DNA from: Butyrivibrio sp. NC2007
GTDB taxonomy: Bacteria; Bacillota; Clostridia; Lachnospirales; Lachnospiraceae
Length of the DNA: 64,000 nt
Direction of reading: 5' to 3'
Assembly (NCBI RefSeq): GCF_000421405.1
Contig: NZ_ATWY01000006.1
Location: 152,223 to 216,222 of the forward strand
Shown here: positions 59,186 through 64,000 of the stretch, one piece after another
Numbering within the stretch: position 1 is the stretch's first letter
Layout: each line of letters opens with the position of its first letter
Translations under genes and position numbers: made by a program
Notes under the pieces: model-generated
What the model saw: only the letters and a program-made list of their open reading frames with translations
Database searches by the model: none
Told to the model about the DNA's origin: nothing

Positions 59186-60720
59186 GTGATATCCCTGTTA
59201 AATGAGTCCTTGAAGACCCTGACATACCTCGATCTGAACCACTCAACAACGCCTGCGGTATTATCGTTGTGTCTCCCGGTCATTCCCTTTCCGTATATAG
59301 TGATTTCTTTACTGGAAAGATGATTTACCAGATCCTCATAACCCGTGAGATCATAGTCGTCTTCTCTCATATATGAGATGGCAAATCTGGTATTGGAAAA
59401 GTCCGCGCTATCGAACTTATCCCAAAAAATATCGTTTCCTTCCTTTATCTGCGCCGGTCCAATCCCCCCTGCGATGCCCTTAAGGACATCCAGAGATGTG
59501 GGGAAGCCTCCCGGTCTGTGATATTTTTCGTTATAAGCTATGCTTCCCAGGTTGGCAAGGGGCTTCCCAACTATTACCTGATAAGGTAGAAAATCAGGGC
59601 TGTAATACAGTGCTCCGGTTGACCCCATAGATATGCCTGAGAGAACCAGCTGCTGATTTGTAAACCCCAGCTTATCAAGGGTACTCCTGATAATATCCTT
59701 TATCTGCTCTTCATACTCTTTGCTGCCCATATAGAAAGCTCCGCCTTCCAGCCTTGGGTCTCCCAACAGTAAAAATGGTGCTCCCAATGCCTTCATCATG
59801 TAGTATCCCTCAAAGCCCTCAGCAGTCCTGTAACCTGAAAAATAAACACATAATGGAGGTTTTCTGTCCATGGGGTCAAAGTAACTTATGATTTCTTCCT
59901 TTGAAGCATCTTGTCTTTTGTCCCCTCCTGTCTTTAGGACCCCAAAACCCAGATGACTGTACCTAAAATGAAGATTTCCAACATTTATCCGGCCTTTCCC
60001 CCTTACCTGAAGCGAGAACGCCAAAACAGTTTTCATGCCACTATCTTCCAGCAACATTGTCTCATCAGGATTTTTAAGTTCATCCTCAAAGATCCAGGTA
60101 AAAGCCACCTCATCAAGACTACCTGAAACAATGCTCCTGACAACAAGCCTTATGTCCACCGCTTCATCTTTTGTATACTCAAGCCACAACTCCAGCGGTT
60201 CGCCCTTGTCAAGTGGGACATTATACCTCCAGGTTACCAGGGATGACCAGTTGTTTCCAAAATCACCCTCCATGCATACGCTACGGTTTCCATCAAAATA
60301 AATTTCATTAACAAAGCGTCTTGATATATCAGCATCAAATGTATGCAGTTTTGCCCCATACTGACCGCCGAAAAACCTCTGTGGAAGTCGTCGAAAAAAT
60401 TCATTAGCCATTGCATCGTCAATGACAACCCCCATCTTTCTACCGATAAGATTTACAAATTCGAAGCTCAAGTTGCTATCCTTGTTATGACAAAGTATCA
60501 GGGAGTATGGCTCAATGGCGCTCTCCATCTCATATATTTCGCTTATCTCTTCCTCCAGAAGTACCACTTCAAAGGAAGGAAGCTCTCTGTTTTTGATTAG
60601 CTCCGGTATTTCTGCACACTCAGAAGGCGAAATATGATGCCAGTTGACCTGTGGTGGAAGCACATATTTAGCTTTAGTATCAAGTAATCCGATATGAAGA
60701 AGATTGATGTTATAATCCAT
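59182..60720 (-). CDS. asp2: Accessory Sec protein Asp2 (SGNH/alpha-beta hydrolase-like acetyltransferase)
   Basis: This 512-residue protein has an N-terminal ~270 residues of beta-rich sequence (MDYNINLLHIGLLDTKAKYV and FFRRLPQRFFGGQYGAKLHT) and a C-terminal alpha/beta-hydrolase fold. The nucleophile is in VLSGISMGSTGALYYSPDFL, with YMREDDYDLTGYEDL and GMTGRHNDNTAGVVEWFRSR supplying the acid and His. Asp2 acetylates GlcNAc on the adhesin and is needed for export. It overlaps asp1 by 11 bp and asp3 by 4 bp. Confidence 0.93.
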   Translation of the reverse strand: MDYNINLLHIGLLDTKAKYVLPPQVNWHHISPSECAEIPELIKNRELPSFEVVLLEEEISEIYEMESAIEPYSLILCHNKDSNLSFEFVNLIGRKMGVVIDDAMANEFFRRLPQRFFGGQYGAKLHTFDADISRRFVNEIYFDGNRSVCMEGDFGNNWSSLVTWRYNVPLDKGEPLELWLEYTKDEAVDIRLVVRSIVSGSLDEVAFTWIFEDELKNPDETMLLEDSGMKTVLAFSLQVRGKGRINVGNLHFRYSHLGFGVLKTGGDKRQDASKEEIISYFDPMDRKPPLCVYFSGYRTAEGFEGYYMMKALGAPFLLLGDPRLEGGAFYMGSKEYEEQIKDIIRSTLDKLGFTNQQLVLSGISMGSTGALYYSPDFLPYQVIVGKPLANLGSIAYNEKYHRPGGFPTSLDVLKGIAGGIGPAQIKEGNDIFWDKFDSADFSNTRFAISYMREDDYDLTGYEDLVNHLSSKEITIYGKGMTGRHNDNTAGVVEWFRSRYVRVFKDSFNRDIT

Positions 60721-62273
60721 TCTCTATCCGCTTTCTCATGTTAGCGACAAGTTTACCCGCTGCATAGTTCTCGGCCTGGCTTACACAGTACACAAGTGCC
60801 TCATTCCAGTGGGCAAGCCCCTCCAGATAATAGCTCATAGCCTCTTTGAGATGGGCGATGTTGTGTATCATATAGCCGTTCTTCTGATCCTCGATATATC
60901 TTGTGGTTCGGTAGTTAATCTGTGGAATCCCCACGGAGATTCCAGCAATCTGTATATACTGGTCAGGATCGTCCCTTATATCTACAACTAGTCTGATATC
61001 TTTCAGTATGGACATGACATCCGACTCATTGGTGTAGGTCTGTATGAAGATCTGCGGTTCTCTCTTATTCTCTTTCTCCCCGGCCTCGTTCTCACCTAAC
61101 GCAATCTGATCAGCGTCATCATAGACATAGATTGGAGTTCCTTCAAGGGTGGCTGCCTTTTCTTTCATCTCATCCTTGAGTTTTCTGATAGCTGCATCCG
61201 AGGTATCCTTGGTACCAACAATCAGCATGATTCTCTCATCCTCCTGTAGAAGATTAAGCATCTGCATGATACCCCTGGACCGTATCGGCTCCACCATTCC
61301 ATCCTGCGGGAAAAAGACCTTTAGTTCTCTAATCTGTTGACTCTTCCCCAGAGAAAGTCTTGTATCAAAAGGCGAGATATCCATTATCCTGCTGCCGACC
61401 TTTACCTTCTCATTTATTCTGGATGCCAGCTGCTCTGTATCAGTTATGATAAGACTCGCGCCCTTTGTGTCCTTTTTCAGCTGTTCTTTATTCTCTATGT
61501 TATATCGATCACCATAAAATGACATGACCATGACGCAGCCTTTTGCAGCTTCCATAACCATGCGGTTGTGCCTTTCATCAGCTGCAATATGTACCACGTC
61601 TTTCTTTTTATCAAGCTGTGACATTTTAGCTTTAAGTACTTCCATAATAAGGTCGTCTATTACGGCGTACTTACTGCGCTTTGTCCTATATTCAGCTGTC
61701 TGTTCCACTACAACACTCTTTTCAGGATATTTTATGGTAAACTGAAGCTCCCCGGTTCTGTTATAAAAGAGCTGCTCCCCAGGATTATTTCCATTCCATT
61801 TCATAATACTGGACATAAAGCCTCTGTCGTCTATATAGAGTCTCGTTCATTTTTCCCTCAGAAAAAAGATTAATTTTCAGAAGGTTCCCGTGTTGTCCAA
61901 AATCCACTTCGGCATACAGCTCCCCATCAACATAACCGGCTACAAGGAATGGGCTAAGCATCCATTCAATGTTCTCAGGCCAGTTTAGGTCTCTGTAGGA
62001 AAAAGTGCAGGGTGTATCCCCGGAAGTGTTCTGAAGACGATCAAAAGCATTCCAGTTCTTTATGGGCCATATTCCCTGTCTGTGCAGGAAATACCTGGTC
62101 TGGGGACCATATCCCAGAGAGATGAGTCCCACATCCACGCCCTCGCTTCGAAACATACTTATGTGGTTTACGGTATCATCGAATTCAGACTCCTTGCCAA
62201 CCCTATACCACTCCCTGGCTGGCATTTTCCATGATTCATCAGATGCATACCAGGATGGAATGAAATAATACAT
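60710..62273 (-). pseudogene. asp1: asp1, interrupted by a +1 frameshift
   Basis: Two overlapping frames encode one Asp1. The first (62273-61785) starts MYYFIPSWYASDESW, a typical Asp1 N-terminus, and stops after ~162 residues. The second (to 60710) picks up at LYIDDRGFMSSIMKWNGN, the expected continuation, and runs to MRKRIENGL. The switch must lie between ~61846 and 61826, because the second frame has a stop at 61849 and the first soon loses the Asp1 pattern. Joined, the protein would be ~520 residues, the usual Asp1 length (a glycosyltransferase-like fold that binds Asp3). It could be a true mutation, a sequencing error at CTATATAG, or recoding. Asp1 is needed for export in known systems. 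Confidence 0.85.
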
Positions 62274-62282
62274 AAAAAGACC

Positions 62283-63527
62283 TCACAGAAAAGTTTTATA
62301 GTCACGAAAATTTCTATAAACCCTGATCTCTTCAAAGACATTCAGCGATATACCTGTAAGTATGATCATGGTAACAGGCATCTGAAACATCTTTGAACTG
62401 GAACTGTTTGCTGCTTTTATAAACAGTGGAATTCCTACCATCAGGCACTGCATTATGCAGCTTAGAAATGCACAAAACCTGATGTTTCTATTTATAAACT
62501 TATGTGTTTCTTTTCCCGGGCGCATGCCTGCAATACAGTCACCGCCCTCCAAAAATTGTTTTGTAAGTTCTGAAGGATTTATCATTATGAAAGAAAATCC
62601 AAAATTCAAAATAATAGCCATCAGTAGATAAAACAGAATACCTATATAGTTTTCCAGGCTTAATTTTACGCTAACAGCAGTTAAAAACGCATGATCCGGC
62701 CAGATTTTAAGCAAAAGCTCGGCTATATAGTGTGGAATCATAAAGAAAGTCATTGCAAACATGACAGGCATTGTTCCCGCAGGGTTGAGCTTGATAGCAA
62801 TATAATTCTCATCTGCGAGATCGTTGTTTATCAATACGCGATAGACAGGAATCCTGAGCTCGGCTCTTTCAAACAACGTAGTGGCAAAGACAATGAAGAT
62901 CAGATATGCTGCGGGAGCAACTCCAAACAGAAGAATGGTCTGCCTGGTGACATCTGTCCACTGCGGCTCATAAAGATATGAAATCAGATTGTTCCTGAAT
63001 GTTGTAAGAATATTTACAAAAATTAGTGCTGAAGTTCCAGCTATTCCGGACTGAGTAATGCTCTCACCAAGAGCTATGACAGCGAATGTACCTCCCACAA
63101 GAGTTATAACAGTAGCAATCTCTGCCATCCATATATTAGGAAAAATGTCCTCCCTGAATGTAAACTTATCCATAAGGGAACCGGCCTGTATTAGCGCCAT
63201 AAATATTGTGACAATCAGCGTAATACGCCTCAAAAAAGCCTTTGAAATGATCCTGTCCTTACCTCTAAAAAAAGATGACAATATCTGCATCAGGATCATT
63301 GATGTGACCCAGGGGCTTATTCCAAGCGAAAATATGGTTCCTCTGCTGACATCAGTTCCAAGGATACTCTCCGTATATGCAAACAGGGAATCAGTAGGGA
63401 CATCCGAGGTCATGATCCATGGTATCGGAACTTTGCGGCCCAAAATATATATGCATACGATACACAAAGTGTAGAAAAACCTTCCCGGCAAAACATTATA
63501 GTTGTTGTTTTTCTTATCTCGTTTCAT
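62283..63527 (-). CDS. secY2: Accessory Sec translocase channel SecY2
   Basis: This 414-residue membrane protein has about ten helices in the SecY order: YTLCIVCIYILGRKVPIPWI (plug region after it), IFSLGISPWVTSMILMQILS (the conserved LGI.P...S), RGKDRIISKAFLRRITLIVT and INPSELTKQFLEGGDCIAGM near helix 9. It is shorter than housekeeping SecY and has a divergent cytoplasmic loop, as SecY2 proteins do. It forms the channel for the glycosylated adhesin and is the first gene of secY2-asp123-secA2-gtfAB, right after the terminator of the adhesin gene. Confidence 0.93.
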   Translation of the reverse strand: MKRDKKNNNYNVLPGRFFYTLCIVCIYILGRKVPIPWIMTSDVPTDSLFAYTESILGTDVSRGTIFSLGISPWVTSMILMQILSSFFRGKDRIISKAFLRRITLIVTIFMALIQAGSLMDKFTFREDIFPNIWMAEIATVITLVGGTFAVIALGESITQSGIAGTSALIFVNILTTFRNNLISYLYEPQWTDVTRQTILLFGVAPAAYLIFIVFATTLFERAELRIPVYRVLINNDLADENYIAIKLNPAGTMPVMFAMTFFMIPHYIAELLLKIWPDHAFLTAVSVKLSLENYIGILFYLLMAIILNFGFSFIMINPSELTKQFLEGGDCIAGMRPGKETHKFINRNIRFCAFLSCIMQCLMVGIPLFIKAANSSSSKMFQMPVTMIILTGISLNVFEEIRVYRNFRDYKTFL

Positions 63528-63557
63528 GCCTATCCTCTGACTTCTTCAAAGTAAAAG

Positions 63558-63598
63558 TAAGGAGGCATATGCTAATGCATCTGCCTCCTTATATTTTA
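63558..63598 (-). terminator. Terminator of the serine-rich adhesin gene
   Basis: TAAGGAGGCATATGC pairs with GCATCTGCCTCCTTA (63558-63572 with 63577-63591, one mismatch) and is followed on the minus strand by CTTTTAC. Some readthrough into secY2 is possible. Confidence 0.75.
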
Positions 63599-63628
63599 TA
63601 TTACGAATAGATTAGTGGCAATATTAAG

Positions 63629-64000
63629 TTACTCCTCTTCCTTTTTGCGGGAAGCTACTGCGACTGCACCGATAGCTGCTGCACCAATTGCTGCTACTTT
63701 GCTAACAGTATTTGTCTCGTCACCTGTTCTTCCTCTTCTTGCACCGAGAACTGCGGCACCATCGCCTTCTATTTCTCTGGTTGCTCCAAGGACAGCTCCA
63801 GCAGGAGCAGGTGCTGCTACAGCGCCTTCATCTGCAGGAGATACAGGGCCACCAGGTACAACAGTAGGAACAACTGGTGTTCCTGATGAGCTTGCACTAG
63901 CGGATGCGCTCTCAGACTCGCTTACGCTGGTTGATTCTGACTCGCTAACACTTGTTGATGTTGATGCACTCTCACTTGCTGAGGTTGATGCACTCTCACT
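63629..64000 (-). CDS. Serine-rich repeat surface glycoprotein, C-terminal fragment
   Basis: The last 123 residues are visible. They begin in a Ser-rich repeat (SESAST, SASES, TSVSESES) and continue through a Pro/Gly/Val linker to AGAVLGATREIEGDG, AAVLGARRGRTGDETN, a short hydrophobic Ala/Val/Ile helix and SRKKEEE. This is the expected cargo of the adjacent accessory Sec and GtfAB system. It has no LPXTG. Its tail matches that of the giant protein at 38.6 kb almost block for block, so both probably use the same anchoring route. The gene extends beyond the window. Confidence 0.92.
   Translation of the reverse strand, partial: SESASTSASESASTSTSVSESESTSVSESESASASASSSGTPVVPTVVPGGPVSPADEGAVAAPAPAGAVLGATREIEGDGAAVLGARRGRTGDETNTVSKVAAIGAAAIGAVAVASRKKEEE

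Overview
The window looks like a chromosomal segment of a low-to-mid GC, plant-fibre-degrading anaerobic Firmicute, most likely a Butyrivibrio-like Lachnospiraceae (inference from gene content: DUF6465 protein, GH10 xylanase with Pro/Glu-rich linkers, intracellular pectin enzymes, desulfoferrodoxin/rubredoxin oxygen defence, and surface proteins ending in a VLGARR-type tail). No rRNA, tRNA, prophage, transposase or CRISPR array was found. Most genes lie on the minus strand.

Layout. 1-2.3 kb: two polytopic membrane proteins, the first cut by the window edge. 2.4-3.6 kb: desulfoferrodoxin, rubredoxin and a flavin reductase-rubredoxin fusion. 3.8-5.9 kb: an AT-richer plus-strand island with an MqsR-like small protein, an MqsA-type zinc finger/HTH/Panacea protein and a DUF3800 protein behind a promoter/operator. 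6.1-10.2 kb: CDP-glucose dehydratase, two DNA-binding proteins and a PseC-type aminotransferase. 10.3-17 kb: DUF6465 protein, HTH/HipA-like kinase pair, GHKL histidine kinase, acyltransferase, 5'-3' exonuclease, acetyltransferase. 17.3-20.5 kb: GH114-like lipoprotein, a PD-(D/E)XK-like protein, then a gene-free 1.5 kb holding a possible structured RNA and repeats. 20.5-31.9 kb: cytidylate-kinase-like protein, complete livJHMGF transporter, zinc-ribbon membrane protein, CLC transporter, Hpt and REC-GGDEF-EAL signalling pair, DUF1858 protein. 32.0-33.3 kb: barstar and a lipoprotein barnase. 33.9-38.5 kb: cytosolic pectinesterase and polygalacturonase, a membrane-anchored hydrolase. 38.6-45.7 kb: a 2271-residue repetitive surface protein flanked by two related small proteins. 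45.7-47.1 kb: repeat-rich DNA. 47.1-53.0 kb: second PD-(D/E)XK-like protein, serine dehydratase, secreted xylanase, Rpn-family nuclease. 53.1-64.0 kb: a complete accessory Sec/glycosylation locus (secY2-asp1-asp2-asp3-secA2-gtfA-gtfB) with its serine-rich substrate running off the right edge; asp1 is split by a frameshift.

The most unusual signals are non-coding. Two intergenic arrays (about 35.03-35.45 kb, seven units; 46.41-46.95 kb, nine units) carry the dyad ACTGTC-N20/21-GACAGT at a strict 62-63 bp period, with compensatory changes in the arms. The second array sits directly upstream of a PD-(D/E)XK-like gene. There are also three copies of a ~255 bp element with nested inverted repeats, and a family of GTCAnTGGGGACGG repeats that includes a perfect 66-bp-arm palindrome and copies that have entered two coding sequences. 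Two surface proteins share an LPXTG-less C-terminal signal built on VLGARRGRT(G/D)DE.

Genes likely to work together: xylanase, pectinesterase and polygalacturonase in plant polysaccharide use; the accessory Sec genes in glycosylation and export of the serine-rich adhesin; dfx/rubredoxins in superoxide and oxygen detoxification; barnase/barstar and MqsR/MqsA-Panacea as toxin-antidote pairs.
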